Of a stretch of DNA of 64,000 nt, positions 1 through 9,678 are shown piece after piece. The notes under the pieces were generated by a model that was not told the origin of the DNA, searched no databases, and saw only the letters and a program-made list of their open reading frames with translations. The stretch lies in NCBI GenBank assembly GCA_902167325.1, contig LR632930.1, positions 1,116,001 through 1,180,000 on the forward strand, read 5' to 3'. Position 1 is the first letter of the stretch. Each line of letters begins with the position of its first letter. The DNA is from Chitinophaga pinensis (GTDB lineage: Bacteria > Bacteroidota > Bacteroidia > Chitinophagales > Chitinophagaceae). The translations under genes were made by a program, and so were the position numbers.

Positions 1-2
1 CC

Positions 3-266
3 GTGGCCATGCACGAAGCACAGAAATCACTTGGCAGTGCCGTGGAATGGTGTTCCGATCTGTACCACGCCGCCGAAGGCGCAGATGCTGTAGCGCTGGT
101 AACGGAATGGAACGAATTCCGCCTGCCCGACTGGAAACGGATCGGAGCACGCGTTATGTTCGACGGACGAAACATTTACGACGATGTGCTGCTGCATAAA
201 AACGGCATCACCTATTACGGCATCGGAACCATTCAACCCTCCATCCAAAAAATGATAACCATATGA
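3..266 (+). CDS. UDP-glucose 6-dehydrogenase, C-terminal fragment (cut by window edge)
   Basis: Only the last ~87 residues are in the window. The reading frame is open to the left edge, so the gene starts outside and the apparent ATG is internal. The fragment matches the C-terminal UDP-binding domain of the UDP-glucose/GDP-mannose dehydrogenase family, with the landmarks [13 protein letters not shown] and a [10 protein letters not shown] block. These enzymes oxidise UDP-glucose to UDP-glucuronate in the cytoplasm with two NAD+. This would supply an acidic sugar for the exopolysaccharide made by the genes downstream. The stop codon overlaps the start of the next gene (ATGA), so the two are translationally coupled. 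A related nucleotide-sugar dehydrogenase, such as one acting on UDP-ManNAc, cannot be excluded from this part alone. Confidence 0.85.
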   Translation: MAMHEAQKSLGSAVEWCSDLYHAAEGADAVALVTEWNEFRLPDWKRIGARVMFDGRNIYDDVLLHKNGITYYGIGTIQPSIQKMITI

Positions 267-1360
267 AAGTCGCATTGATTACCGGCGTTAATGGCCAGGA
301 CGGCGCATACCTCGCCGAACTTTTACTTGAGAAAGGATACATGGTGCACGGCATCAAACGCCGCGCATCGCTGATCAATACTGAAAGGATCGATCACCTG
401 TATCAGGACCCTCATGAGAAGAATGTACGCTTCAAGCTGCATTACGGGGATATGACGGATTCAACCAACCTGATCCGTATTATCCAGGAAACGCAGCCCG
501 ACGAAATTTATAACCTCGCGGCCATGAGCCACGTTCGCGTTAGTTTCGACACACCGGAGTACACTGCCAATGCAGATGGCATCGGTACCCTCCGCATCCT
601 GGAAGCCCTTCGCATCCTGAAGCTGGAGCAGAAAACTCGCGTATACCAGGCTTCCACCTCCGAGCTGTATGGCCTGGTGCAGGAAGTGCCCCAGCGCGAA
701 ACCACTCCGTTTTACCCGCGCTCACCTTATGCAGTGGCCAAAATGTACGCTTACTGGATCACGGTAAACTACCGTGAAGCCTACGGGATGTTTGCCTGCA
801 ATGGCATCCTCTTCAACCACGAATCGCCCCTCCGTGGCGAAACCTTTGTGACGAGGAAGATCACCCGTGCCGTATCGGCCATCGTACTGGGGCTGCAGGA
901 TAAATTATATCTCGGTAACCTCGATGCCAAGCGCGACTGGGGCCATGCCAAAGATTATGTGGATGCCATGTGGCGCATTCTCCAGCAGGATACTCCGGAA
1001 GATTTCGTGATAGCCACCGGCATTACCACCACCGTAAGGGATTTTGTGCGTATGGCCTTCGAGGAAGTGGGTGTGGAGCTGGCCTTTATCGGTACCGGCG
1101 TAAATGAAACCGCCGTAGTTACCGCCTGCCGGAATAAAGAATTTGTACTGCCGGTAGGTAAAGAAGTGGTAGCTGTGGATCCGAAGTATTTCCGGCCTAC
1201 TGAAGTGGAACTCCTCATCGGCGACCCAACCAAAGCCAAAACGCAACTGGGATGGGAGCCGGAATACGACCTGCCCGCCCTCGTTAAAGAAATGGTAGCG
1301 GCCGACGTGGAGCTTTTCCGTAAGAAAGACGTAGCTCACCTGGAACACCTGATCGGATAA
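263..1360 (+). CDS. gmd: GDP-mannose 4,6-dehydratase
   Basis: A 365-residue short-chain dehydrogenase/reductase of the extended class. The N-terminal Rossmann motif is GVNGQDG (residues 8-14). The catalytic set T132, E134, Y156 and K160 (STSELYG and YAVAK) sits at the same numbering as I recall for the E. coli enzyme. It converts GDP-D-mannose to GDP-4-keto-6-deoxy-D-mannose, the first step to GDP-L-fucose or related deoxysugars. No GDP-fucose synthase (fcl/wcaG) is seen here, so the next step must be encoded elsewhere or another end product is made. The 4-bp overlap with the upstream dehydrogenase and the 13-bp gap to the flippase place it inside the exopolysaccharide operon. Confidence 0.95.
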   Translation: MKVALITGVNGQDGAYLAELLLEKGYMVHGIKRRASLINTERIDHLYQDPHEKNVRFKLHYGDMTDSTNLIRIIQETQPDEIYNLAAMSHVRVSFDTPEYTANADGIGTLRILEALRILKLEQKTRVYQASTSELYGLVQEVPQRETTPFYPRSPYAVAKMYAYWITVNYREAYGMFACNGILFNHESPLRGETFVTRKITRAVSAIVLGLQDKLYLGNLDAKRDWGHAKDYVDAMWRILQQDTPEDFVIATGITTTVRDFVRMAFEEVGVELAFIGTGVNETAVVTACRNKEFVLPVGKEVVAVDPKYFRPTEVELLIGDPTKAKTQLGWEPEYDLPALVKEMVAADVELFRKKDVAHLEHLIG

Positions 1361-1373
1361 AACTAAGTATAGC

Positions 1374-2930
1374 ATGCAGGCAGCGAACAGAGTGGTAATG
1401 AATACGGGTTTGCTGTACGGGAAAATGCTGGTCACCATCTTCATCTCCCTGTACTCTACCCGGCTTGTGCTAAGCGCATTGGGCGCCCGCGACTTTGGGA
1501 TATTTAATCTCATCGCGGGCGTTATTGCCATGTTGTCTTTTCTCAATATGGCCATGACGCTTTCTACCCAGCGGTATATGTCCGTTCATCTGGGAGGCGG
1601 GGATATGGAAAGGCTGAAGAAGATCTTCAACGCCAGCATCCTCCTCCACCTGCTGCTGGGGTTGGGATTGGTAATTGTATTTGAAGTAGCAGGTTATTTC
1701 CTCCTGGGCCATGTGTTGAACATCCCGCCGGAGCGCCTCACTGCCGCAAGGATCATTTACCATTTCATGGTGGTCAGCGCATTTTTTACCATCATTTCCG
1801 TGCCATATGATGCCACTATTAATGCACGGGAGAATATGCTGCTGGTAGCGCTCACCGGTATCGCCGAAGCATTACTGAAGCTGGGTGTGGCCCTTACGCT
1901 GCAAAATGCGGGAACCGACCGGCTGGTGCTGTTTGCAGGACTCACGGCCGCTACTGCAGTAGGGTTGCTTCTTTTCAAACGGATCTACTGTTCCCTGAAA
2001 TATCCCGAAAGCAGGATACGGATCGGGAAATATAAGGATGCTGCCCTGCTGAAAGAAATGCTTTTCTATGGCGGATGGAACATGTTTGGAGCAGTGAGCG
2101 TGGTTACGCGCAACCAGGGCCTGGCCATGATCCTGAATGTCTTTTTCGGGACCATTGTAAATGCTGCATACGGTATCGCCAATCAGGTAAATGCACAGTT
2201 GAGTTTCTTCTCTGTAACACTGATGCAGGCACTCAACCCGCAGATAATGAAAAGTGAAGGACAGGGTAACAGGGAGCGGATGCTGAAGCTGGCGATGATT
2301 GCCAGCAAGTTCTCCTTTTCGCTATTGGCTTTCTTTTCTATTCCCCTCATCCTGGAAACGCCTTTCGTATTAGGACTCTGGCTGAAGGATGTACCGGAAT
2401 ACACCATTGTTTTCTGCCGGCTGATACTGCTGAGTACGATGGTTAATCAGCTGTCTGTCGGCATTCAGGTTGGGGTACAGTCGGTAGGTAAGATCCGGAA
2501 GTATCAGCTATCTGTAAGCGCCCTGCTGATGCTTAACCTGCCGGTGGCTTACCTGCTGTTGCAGATGGGTATGCCGGCATGGTCAGTACTGGCTGCAGCA
2601 TTGGGGATAGAAATTATAACCTGTGCATATCGGATCGGTGCGGCAGAGAAACTGATCGGATTGCCGGTAAAATCATTTCTGAGCGGCGTTGTTATGCGCG
2701 CAGTGATCAGCGTTTTGCTGGCATTCTGTATTGCCCTGCTGCCATACAGGGCCATGGATGAAGGATGGACAAGGCTGATTGTAACCTGTGCGGCCAGTAC
2801 CCTTGGATTGATCTGCACCTTGAACTGGGTAGGCCTTTCCGCATATGAAACCGGCAAGATCCGGGATGTGATGACGAAAGTACTGACGCGGATACACCCG
2901 CGCCTGGCTGTGATTAAAAAAGCTGTGTGA
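1374..2930 (+). CDS. Wzx-like polysaccharide flippase (MOP superfamily)
   Basis: A 518-residue, very hydrophobic protein with roughly 12-14 predicted membrane segments and a positively charged N-terminus. Length, segment spacing and position among glycosyltransferases fit the MOP/MVF flippases that move undecaprenyl-linked oligosaccharide units across the inner membrane. No strong catalytic motif is expected in this family, so the call rests on topology and context. It starts 13 bp after gmd. Its TGA stop shares a base with the ATG of the next glycosyltransferase. With the Wzy-like polymerase two genes downstream it argues for a Wzx/Wzy-dependent pathway and against an ABC-exported polymer. 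Confidence 0.85.
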   Translation: MQAANRVVMNTGLLYGKMLVTIFISLYSTRLVLSALGARDFGIFNLIAGVIAMLSFLNMAMTLSTQRYMSVHLGGGDMERLKKIFNASILLHLLLGLGLVIVFEVAGYFLLGHVLNIPPERLTAARIIYHFMVVSAFFTIISVPYDATINARENMLLVALTGIAEALLKLGVALTLQNAGTDRLVLFAGLTAATAVGLLLFKRIYCSLKYPESRIRIGKYKDAALLKEMLFYGGWNMFGAVSVVTRNQGLAMILNVFFGTIVNAAYGIANQVNAQLSFFSVTLMQALNPQIMKSEGQGNRERMLKLAMIASKFSFSLLAFFSIPLILETPFVLGLWLKDVPEYTIVFCRLILLSTMVNQLSVGIQVGVQSVGKIRKYQLSVSALLMLNLPVAYLLLQMGMPAWSVLAAALGIEIITCAYRIGAAEKLIGLPVKSFLSGVVMRAVISVLLAFCIALLPYRAMDEGWTRLIVTCAASTLGLICTLNWVGLSAYETGKIRDVMTKVLTRIHPRLAVIKKAV

Positions 2931-4069
2931 TGAATATTATTTTCTTTACCAACATATCCACCTTCCCATACAACGGTGGTGAAAAAATCAGGAGCTATTA
3001 CCTCCTGAAGGCTCTTTCTGACCTGGGGCACACGGTACATGCCGTGATCCGCAATGAGGAGGAGGCCGACCTTTCGCAATATCCGCTCCCTAACGTTGCT
3101 TACCATATCCATCCGAAAAAGCCGCTGGCCGTAACGGAGAGGCTGACCGGCAGCCACTATTTCACAAAATCCGCCGCCGTAATGGAGTTGTTTGAACAAA
3201 TCTGCCGGGAGCACAAAATAGATGCGGCAGTACTGGATTACGGATACGTGGGGCATTACATCAGCTTTTTCCGGCGCCGTGGCATTCGGGTGGTATTGGG
3301 TACCCACAATGCACAGCCTGAAATTTCACGACAACTGCCGGCCCGCAGCCTGGTACAGAAAATCAGGAAAATACAGCTGGTTACAATGGAGCAATGGCAT
3401 GAGCGTAACTATTTCGCCAAAGCCGATGCCGTGCTGGTGGTTAGCGAGCACGACCACAGCTACCACAGCCGTTTTATCCAACAGGAAAAACTATTTCTCG
3501 TTCCCAACTTTCTCGATGAAAGAGAGTATGCCATAAAGGCCCCCCGCCAGAAACGCCTCCTTGTGATGACAGCCAACTTTACCGTATACCAGAACCTGGA
3601 AGGCCTTCGCTGGTTTGTACAGGAAGTATGGGATGCCCGGTTGGCGGATAAATTCAGGCTGCAGCTGGTGGGCCGCGGATCAAAGGAAGCTTTGCGGAAA
3701 ATAACCGGGCAGGAGGAATATGAGAATATCATCGCCCTGGGCAGGGTCGATGATGTGAAGCAGTTCATCGCCAGTGCAGAAGGGGTAGTGATACCGCTGT
3801 TGCATGGCAGTGGCACCCGCCTGAAGTGCCTGGAAGCGATGGCCCTGAACACACCCATTATCGCCACTTCAAGAGGCGTGGAAGGTGTGCAGAGCCACCA
3901 TTTCATTCTGGCAGATACTGCGGCCGATTTCAAAACAGCCCTCCTGCGCTTTGAGGGGACTCCACAACGCGGGGATGCTTTACGGGCCGATTTTATGAAG
4001 GAATACAGTGCCTCCGTAAACCGGGAGCGACTGCAGGAAGCCATTCATTTCGCGCAACATGTACAATAA
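2930..4069 (+). CDS. Glycosyltransferase, GT4 family
   Basis: About 379 residues with the two-Rossmann GT-B layout. The N-terminal acceptor domain starts MNIIFFTNISTFPYNGGEKI. The C-terminal nucleotide-sugar domain contains GSGTRLKCLEAMALNTPIIA near residues 295-315, the glycine-rich loop plus EX7E-like region of GT4 retaining transferases. It would add one sugar to the lipid-linked repeat unit at the cytoplasmic face of the inner membrane; donor and acceptor cannot be read from sequence. I prefer the ATG at 2930, which forms TGATG with the preceding stop, over a GTG one codon upstream. The 3' end overlaps the polymerase gene by 11 bp. Confidence 0.88.
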   Translation: MNIIFFTNISTFPYNGGEKIRSYYLLKALSDLGHTVHAVIRNEEEADLSQYPLPNVAYHIHPKKPLAVTERLTGSHYFTKSAAVMELFEQICREHKIDAAVLDYGYVGHYISFFRRRGIRVVLGTHNAQPEISRQLPARSLVQKIRKIQLVTMEQWHERNYFAKADAVLVVSEHDHSYHSRFIQQEKLFLVPNFLDEREYAIKAPRQKRLLVMTANFTVYQNLEGLRWFVQEVWDARLADKFRLQLVGRGSKEALRKITGQEEYENIIALGRVDDVKQFIASAEGVVIPLLHGSGTRLKCLEAMALNTPIIATSRGVEGVQSHHFILADTAADFKTALLRFEGTPQRGDALRADFMKEYSASVNRERLQEAIHFAQHVQ

Positions 4070-5288
4070 GATAAAAATATCGCTCTATGCCCTGCTCAGC
4101 ACGATAAACGTAAACCTCGTGGGTTCCATGCGGTTGAGCGAAATACTGCTGATTGGGCTGGCACCTTCTGTCATCGAGAAAGACGATTTCTCGCGATATC
4201 CCTATCTGCGGAAAATTATTCTGGCATTGGCGCTATTGCTCTTTTTCCAGGTGCTGACGGATATGGTGGTAGGCACCACTTCCCAGAATTACTTCAGAGG
4301 ATGGGCTTCCATCCTCATGTCTATGCTTTCGTTTGTGGTGCTCTTCAAACTGTTCAACAGCTACGAAGGTATCATGATCTACATATTGATGATAATGGTG
4401 AAGAATATCTTTTATACAGACGACATCGTAACGTCTGATATGAGTTATTTCAAGTTCAAAATGGTGCCCATTTTATCGTCTCTGGTATACCTCCTTAGCG
4501 CGTATTTCTACCGCCGGGGAAATATCAAAGCAGTAATGGCCGTGCTTTTCGGTTATTCCATCACCTGCGTTTCATTCGATTCCCGATCCACGGCCGTGGT
4601 CTTCTTTCTGTCTGCCATTATCATCTACTTTTTTAACACCGGGCTTAAACTCACGAAAGCCAAGATCACGGCTTTCGCCATCATCGGTATTATCCTTTTT
4701 CAGATCGTGTATGTCTTTTATGTAGATGCTGTTAAGGCCGGAGAATTTGGTGGCGATCATGCCCGTGCACAGATTGAGCGGCTGGATAATCCATACAATC
4801 CATTGGAGTTGCTTATGACCGGCCGGGGCGAAACATTTGCAGCAGTAACTGCAATTAATGACGCTCCCGTTTTCGGGCATGGCTCCTGGGCAAAGGATCA
4901 TAGCCTCAAGTATTACCAGATCCTGCTCATGTTCCACGACGAGGATTTCAATCTCGAAAAGGCCTATTCAAAAGAGCAGCTTATTCCCAGCCATTCCATC
5001 CTCATGGGGGCATGGATCAACTGTGGGATAGGAGGGTTTTTATCGGTGTTGCTGGTCTTTTTCTTCCTGATGAAGATGGGTTTTTACCTCATCAGGAACG
5101 GGCAGCACCTCGCGCTCTACCCTGTGATCGTACTGATGACGATAGGATTGATATGGACGTTCGCATTCTCCCCCTTCCAGCATCTGCGCTTTAGCGTACC
5201 TGCCACAGGGGCAATTATCATGAGTGCGTATTATGATTTCGTGTATTCCGAAGAACCGGATTTTTCTGAACTCCTTTATACCAGTTAG
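4059..5288 (+). CDS. Wzy-like O-antigen/exopolysaccharide polymerase
   Basis: A 409-residue integral membrane protein with about ten hydrophobic segments and a large periplasmic loop near residues 225-320. After the loop comes IPSHSILMGAWINCGIGG, which resembles the conserved H-S-x-x-L...W...G-x-x-G signature of O-antigen ligase/polymerase (Wzy_C-like) proteins. In such systems Wzy joins repeat units at the periplasmic face after flipping. It overlaps the upstream glycosyltransferase by 11 bp and lies 3 bp before the pyruvyl transferase, so all three are probably translated from one message. A WaaL-type ligase is the alternative, but the flippase neighbour favours a polymerase. Confidence 0.75.
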   Translation: MYNKIKISLYALLSTINVNLVGSMRLSEILLIGLAPSVIEKDDFSRYPYLRKIILALALLLFFQVLTDMVVGTTSQNYFRGWASILMSMLSFVVLFKLFNSYEGIMIYILMIMVKNIFYTDDIVTSDMSYFKFKMVPILSSLVYLLSAYFYRRGNIKAVMAVLFGYSITCVSFDSRSTAVVFFLSAIIIYFFNTGLKLTKAKITAFAIIGIILFQIVYVFYVDAVKAGEFGGDHARAQIERLDNPYNPLELLMTGRGETFAAVTAINDAPVFGHGSWAKDHSLKYYQILLMFHDEDFNLEKAYSKEQLIPSHSILMGAWINCGIGGFLSVLLVFFFLMKMGFYLIRNGQHLALYPVIVLMTIGLIWTFAFSPFQHLRFSVPATGAIIMSAYYDFVYSEEPDFSELLYTS

Positions 5289-5291
5289 TGA

Positions 5292-6218
5292 ATGGAATAT
5301 ATTTATTATAAAGACGCAAAGGGCAATTTCGGTGATGATCTCAATGCCTGGCTGTGGCCTCAGTTTTTTGGGCCGCACAACGCCTCATCGCCACATGCAT
5401 TTGTAGGAATAGGATCTATCCTGTGCCACGATTCCCCCCTTTTCAGGTCCCTCCCGGGCCGCCGGAAGATCGTGTTTGGTACGGGTGTGCGCCCGGCTTA
5501 CCGGTCATTTACATTCGATAATGAATGGGATGTCCGCTTCCTGCGGGGACCATTATCCGCCCATTATTTCAATAACGAGCATCCTTTTATTGCTGATGCC
5601 GCATATGCCCTGGGGCTTTCCGCCAGCTTTGGCCGTATTGCCTCCACACCCAAGAAATATAAAGTAAGTGTGATCCCCTATTTCAGGTCGCTGCAGTACT
5701 TCGACTGGCAAAAGGTGTGTGACGAACTGGGTTTTCATTACATATCGCCTACTGCTGAGCAAGGAATTGAGCATACGCTGGAGGAGATTGCTGCATCCGA
5801 AGTGGTAATTGCGGAAGCGATGCATGGTGCCATTATCGCAGATATCCTCCGTGTGCCCTGGAGCCGCTTTGTGCTCAGTACCCCTTTCACGGAAGGGAGC
5901 GGCGTGTCGGAGTTTAAATGGATGGACTGGCTGTTCTCCATCGGGCAAACCGGAACAGACACTGCACACATCAAGCTCTACCGCAAATCCTTCCTGCATG
6001 GCTGGCTTAAAAAGGTATCCGGTAACGTACTCAATACCGAGTTCCTGGTAAAACGTGCAGTGCGGGAAGATCTGGTGAAGCAACTGGCAGGCATTCGCAA
6101 CTTCAGCCTGTCGACAGACACCGCCATCCAGGAAATCAACAACCGTTTTTTTGATGAAATCGCCGCACTTAAAGCGGAACTAAATACTGTTCACCATGGC
6201 GACAGATCAATTATTTGA
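5292..6218 (+). CDS. Polysaccharide pyruvyl transferase family protein
   Basis: 308 residues with hallmarks of the CsaB/WcaK polysaccharide pyruvyl transferase fold. These are an N-terminal GNFGDDLNAWLWPQFFG segment, a central VRFLRGPLSAHYF block, a DAAYALG turn and a later VVIAEAMHGAIIADIL block in which the MHG histidine is typically conserved. Members add a pyruvate ketal from phosphoenolpyruvate to a sugar of an exopolysaccharide, adding negative charge. It sits 3 bp after the polymerase and overlaps the following acetyltransferase by 23 bp. The first residues (MEYIYYKDAKGN) lack a signal peptide, consistent with action in the cytoplasm on lipid-linked intermediates. Confidence 0.87.
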   Translation: MEYIYYKDAKGNFGDDLNAWLWPQFFGPHNASSPHAFVGIGSILCHDSPLFRSLPGRRKIVFGTGVRPAYRSFTFDNEWDVRFLRGPLSAHYFNNEHPFIADAAYALGLSASFGRIASTPKKYKVSVIPYFRSLQYFDWQKVCDELGFHYISPTAEQGIEHTLEEIAASEVVIAEAMHGAIIADILRVPWSRFVLSTPFTEGSGVSEFKWMDWLFSIGQTGTDTAHIKLYRKSFLHGWLKKVSGNVLNTEFLVKRAVREDLVKQLAGIRNFSLSTDTAIQEINNRFFDEIAALKAELNTVHHGDRSII

Positions 6219-6819
6219 GGAAAAGACCGATGCACGAACCGGGAAGGTGAAAATGTACCGCGATAATCCGCTGTATTTCCTGCGCCGGTCCAACATCTCA
6301 CTGAAAAAAAGCATCATGCTGTACCTCTACTACAGCGTGGCCATATGGCTGCCGGATCCGCCAAGGCCAATAGGAGGCATCTGTCTTTCTTTCCGTACCT
6401 GGCTGGCCTCAAAGATTTTCCTGAAAGCCGGTAAGAATATTAAAGTAGGCAGAAATACGCGCTTCGGCAGTGGTGTAAAGGTGGAGATCGGAGACTTCTC
6501 AGGTCTGAATACCGGCGGGTGGATCGGGAACGATACGGTCATCGGTAATGATGTTATGTTCGGCCCGGAAGTGGTTATCCTTTCCGGCAGCCACAACTTC
6601 GAGCGTACAGACATCCCCATGCGGGAACAGGGCGCGACGCACAGGAAGCCGGTAGTAATAGGCGATGATGTCTGGATCGGTACCCGGGTCATTATCCTCC
6701 CCGGTATAAAGATCGGATCGCACAGCATTATTGGCGCAGGGTCAGTGGTAACGAAAGACGTTCCTGAATATGCCGTTGTTGCCGGTAACCCGGCAGTTAT
6801 TAAAAAATTCAGAGTATGA
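6196..6819 (+). CDS. Left-handed beta-helix acyltransferase (WcaF/maltose-acetyltransferase-like)
   Basis: 207 residues. From about residue 82 onward there are hexapeptide repeats of the [LIV]-G-x-x-x-x type (KVGRNTRFGSG, VIGNDVMFGPEV, VIGDDVWIGTRV, KIGSHSIIGAGS), the left-handed beta-helix of trimeric acyltransferases. H133 in SGSHNF is the probable catalytic base. The likely reaction is O-acetylation of a sugar in the exopolysaccharide unit with acetyl-CoA. The start overlaps the pyruvyl transferase by 23 bp, and the stop overlaps the following glycosyltransferase by 4 bp. A hydrophobic stretch around residues 38-52 could associate the protein with the membrane. Confidence 0.85.
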   Translation: MATDQLFEEKTDARTGKVKMYRDNPLYFLRRSNISLKKSIMLYLYYSVAIWLPDPPRPIGGICLSFRTWLASKIFLKAGKNIKVGRNTRFGSGVKVEIGDFSGLNTGGWIGNDTVIGNDVMFGPEVVILSGSHNFERTDIPMREQGATHRKPVVIGDDVWIGTRVIILPGIKIGSHSIIGAGSVVTKDVPEYAVVAGNPAVIKKFRV

Positions 6820-7604
6820 TGGAAAAACTTATTTCAGTGATCGTACCCGTTTACAACGGGGAGAAATATATCAATGACACGCTGGACAGTCTGTTACGCC
6901 AAACCTGGCGGGGCTTCGAGCTGATAGTGGTGGATGGTAACTCTACGGACCGGACGGTGCAGCTGGTGAAAGATCACCTGCAAACCGTGGATGTGCTTAT
7001 CTCCGAGAAGGACGAAGGTATGTACGACGCATTGCGGAAGGGTATGGAAGCGGCTTCAGGGAAGTATCTCTGTTATATTAATTCCGACGACCGCCTGTTG
7101 CCTTATACCCTTGAGAAAGTGGTGCGCAAATTCGAACATGGGCAATATGACCTGGTGTTTGGCGACCATAATTTTATCTCAGAGACCGGGGAAATTGCCT
7201 ATTCCTACAAAGGTGTGAACTTCAGCCGCGATGCCATCAGCTACTTACACCGGGTGCCATTTGCGCAGCAGAGTGCATTCTGGACGAAGGAGGCTTACCG
7301 GAAAGCCGGTGGGTTCGATAAGTCCATGAAGTATTCCGCCGATTCCAAGTTCCTGCTCACCCTCTGCCTCGATCCGCTTATCCGGAAAGGATATATCCCC
7401 GCTGTGCTGGGAGAGTACCGTATGCATGGAGACTCCTTCTCGGTATCAGTTACTGAAAAGATGATCGCAGAGAATCACCGGATGCGGAACGCCCTGCCGC
7501 TGAAGCATAACAAGCTGCGGAAATACTTCTATGAAATGATCACCAAAGTGGTAAATGCCCGCGGTATCTATAAGAAAATGACCTATAAAGGCACGAAATT
7601 CTAA
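6816..7604 (+). CDS. Glycosyltransferase, GT2 family
   Basis: 262 residues with the GT-A fold. The N-terminal VIVPVYNGEKYI segment opens the nucleotide-binding half. D40 and the GNSTDRT turn follow, and the metal-binding acidic pair is in YINSDDRLL (D91, D92). A later SADSKFLLTLCLD region is the usual ED-like acceptor area. It is an inverting transferase that adds a sugar to the growing repeat unit in the cytoplasm; the sugar is not predictable. The ATG at 6816 overlaps the previous stop (ATGA), which decides the start over the second Met one codon later. Confidence 0.9.
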   Translation: MMEKLISVIVPVYNGEKYINDTLDSLLRQTWRGFELIVVDGNSTDRTVQLVKDHLQTVDVLISEKDEGMYDALRKGMEAASGKYLCYINSDDRLLPYTLEKVVRKFEHGQYDLVFGDHNFISETGEIAYSYKGVNFSRDAISYLHRVPFAQQSAFWTKEAYRKAGGFDKSMKYSADSKFLLTLCLDPLIRKGYIPAVLGEYRMHGDSFSVSVTEKMIAENHRMRNALPLKHNKLRKYFYEMITKVVNARGIYKKMTYKGTKF

Positions 7605-7612
7605 AACGAAGC

Positions 7613-8776
7613 ATGAACATTTTATTCATAGTACCAAGTTACAAACCCGCTTATATCTACGGCGGACCCATCGTGTCCGTGGCACGGCTGGCGGAAAGCC
7701 TCGTGCAGATAGGGCATACGGTAACAGTTTATACCACCACCGCCAACGGGCCGGATGAGCTGGATATGCCGCTCAATGAACCTGTGATGATGGATGGGGT
7801 ACGTGTACAATTCTTCCGCCGTATTACGAAAGATCATACCCATGTATCGCCTGCTTTATGGAAAGCCACCTGGGCCACAGTGAAAGATTATGATGCCGTA
7901 CACATCCATTCCTGGTGGAACTTCCTCATCATGGGCGTTTCACTCATATGCACCATGAAGGGCGTAAAGCCCGTACTCAGCCCCCGGGGTATGCTGTGCG
8001 AATATATTTTCACCAACAAGAACCAGTTCAAAAAGAAGCTGCTCCATCATACGGTAGGTAAACATCTGCTTTCCAGAACCTACCTGCATGTTACATCCCA
8101 TGTGGAATGGAACGATTGCCTGAAGCTCAATGAAAACTGGCGGGGAGGACTCATTCATAATATCGTGGACCTCCCTTACGATACCGGCCAGCCACCGGTA
8201 CATCAAAGTAATCCGGCATTTACCATTGGTTTCCTTTCCCGGGTAGATCCTAAGAAAGGACTGGATATCCTCATCAAAGCTTTGGCCGGGGTGGATTTCC
8301 CTTTCGTATTGAAAATAGCGGGTTCCGGTGACGGGGCCTACATGAATGAACTGCGGGAACTGATTGTTGCAGAAGGATTGGAAGCAAAAGTGGAATGGGT
8401 AGGCTGGAAGAAGGGAGAAGAGAAATTCTCTTTCCTCGCTGATGTGGATCTTTTCGCACTCACTTCTCATAACGAAAATTTTGCTGTGGTGGTAATTGAA
8501 TCACTGTCTGTGGGAACACCGGTATTGGTAAGCGAAAACGTTGGACTGTCGCGCTATGTGAAAGAACGGAACCTGGGATGGGTAACAACACTGGGACTGA
8601 AAGAGGTGCGTGCGCGGCTTACAGAAGCCTATCGCGCACAGCAGGAGCGTTTCCGTATCCGGAAAGATGCCGTTCCTATTATCCGGGAAGATTTCAATGA
8701 AGAAAAACTGGCAGCCGATTACGCGGATATGTACCGCAATGTCAACAACCTTCCATATAAACGTACCGCCGTATGA
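7613..8776 (+). CDS. Glycosyltransferase, GT4 family
   Basis: 387 residues with the GT-B layout. The N-terminus reads MNILFIVPSYKPAYIYGGP, typical of GT4 proteins that bind a lipid-linked acceptor. The C-terminal donor domain starts near FTIGFLSRVDPKKGLDILI (about residue 203) and contains FALTSHNENFAVVVIESLSV (EX7E region, E283-E291 area). It probably builds one linkage of the exopolysaccharide repeat. It follows the GT2 gene by 8 bp and overlaps the next gene by 4 bp (ATGA). Confidence 0.9.
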   Translation: MNILFIVPSYKPAYIYGGPIVSVARLAESLVQIGHTVTVYTTTANGPDELDMPLNEPVMMDGVRVQFFRRITKDHTHVSPALWKATWATVKDYDAVHIHSWWNFLIMGVSLICTMKGVKPVLSPRGMLCEYIFTNKNQFKKKLLHHTVGKHLLSRTYLHVTSHVEWNDCLKLNENWRGGLIHNIVDLPYDTGQPPVHQSNPAFTIGFLSRVDPKKGLDILIKALAGVDFPFVLKIAGSGDGAYMNELRELIVAEGLEAKVEWVGWKKGEEKFSFLADVDLFALTSHNENFAVVVIESLSVGTPVLVSENVGLSRYVKERNLGWVTTLGLKEVRARLTEAYRAQQERFRIRKDAVPIIREDFNEEKLAADYADMYRNVNNLPYKRTAV

Positions 8777-9678
8777 AACTAGCAGTTATCATATTAACCT
8801 ATAACGAATCGCTCCATCTTGCGCGGTGCCTTGAAAGTGTGCGCGCTATCGCCTCGGAGATACATATCGTGGATTCTTACTCTACAGATGATACGCTAGC
8901 CATCGCGGAACGCTTCGGTGCCAGCGTTGTGCAGCGTAAATGGACCAATCATGCAGACCAGTTCCAGTGGGGCATGGATAATTGTGGTATAGAAGCAGAT
9001 TGGGTGATGCGCCTCGATGCGGATGAATACCCGGAGCCGGGGCTTATCAGGGAAATCCGGGAGCGCCTGGATACCATGCCGGATAACATAACGGGATTAT
9101 ATATCCGCAGAAAGGTGCTTTTTAAGGAGAAATGGATACGCTATGGCGGATTCTATCCGCATGTACTCATGCGTATATGGCGGAACGGTCAGGCAAACGT
9201 AGAGCAGCGCTGGATGGATGAACATATTGTTGTGAAAGGTGGGGATACGCTTATGCTGAAAGAGCACTTGGTGGACCACAATCTTAATTCCATTCACTGG
9301 TGGGTTAACAAGCATAACAATTATGCCATCAAGGAAATGATCGACCTCCTGAACATCAAGTACCGTTTTATGGAGCTGGATCAGCGCCTGCTGGGTTCTA
9401 CCAACGGGAATGCCCGGCGTAAGCGCTTCCTGAAAGAGAAAGTGTATTCCACCATTCCTCCCGGAGGCCGCGCCTTCCTGTATTTCTGCTACCGGTATTT
9501 CGTACGGTTGGGATTTCTGGATGGGTACCGGGGTTTTATATTCCATTTCATGCAGGGGTATTGGTACCGGCTGCTGGTAGATGTAAACGTTAAGGAATTC
9601 GAAGCCAAGCTGGAAGGAGATACCAGTGCGGCTAAACTGAAAGAAATTTTAAAAAATGATTACAACATCGCGATCTGA
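8773..9678 (+). CDS. Glycosyltransferase, GT2 family (WaaE/KdtX-like)
   Basis: 301 residues. The start MKLAVIILTYNESLHLARCL and the metal-binding LDADEYPEPG (D82 and D84) match the WaaE/KdtX-like subgroup of GT2 enzymes. Its members are often annotated as beta-1,4-glucosyltransferases of lipopolysaccharide core or exopolysaccharide synthesis. The C-terminal third is rich in aromatic and basic residues (YFCYRYFVRLGF), suggesting peripheral membrane contact. It overlaps the upstream GT4 by 4 bp and the downstream acetyltransferase by 23 bp. Confidence 0.88.
   Translation: MKLAVIILTYNESLHLARCLESVRAIASEIHIVDSYSTDDTLAIAERFGASVVQRKWTNHADQFQWGMDNCGIEADWVMRLDADEYPEPGLIREIRERLDTMPDNITGLYIRRKVLFKEKWIRYGGFYPHVLMRIWRNGQANVEQRWMDEHIVVKGGDTLMLKEHLVDHNLNSIHWWVNKHNNYAIKEMIDLLNIKYRFMELDQRLLGSTNGNARRKRFLKEKVYSTIPPGGRAFLYFCYRYFVRLGFLDGYRGFIFHFMQGYWYRLLVDVNVKEFEAKLEGDTSAAKLKEILKNDYNIAI

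Noticed and set aside
905..1555. A 216-codon - strand frame across the gmd/flippase junction
   Set aside because: Its sequence is the shadow of two well-supported + strand genes, with no recognisable domain.
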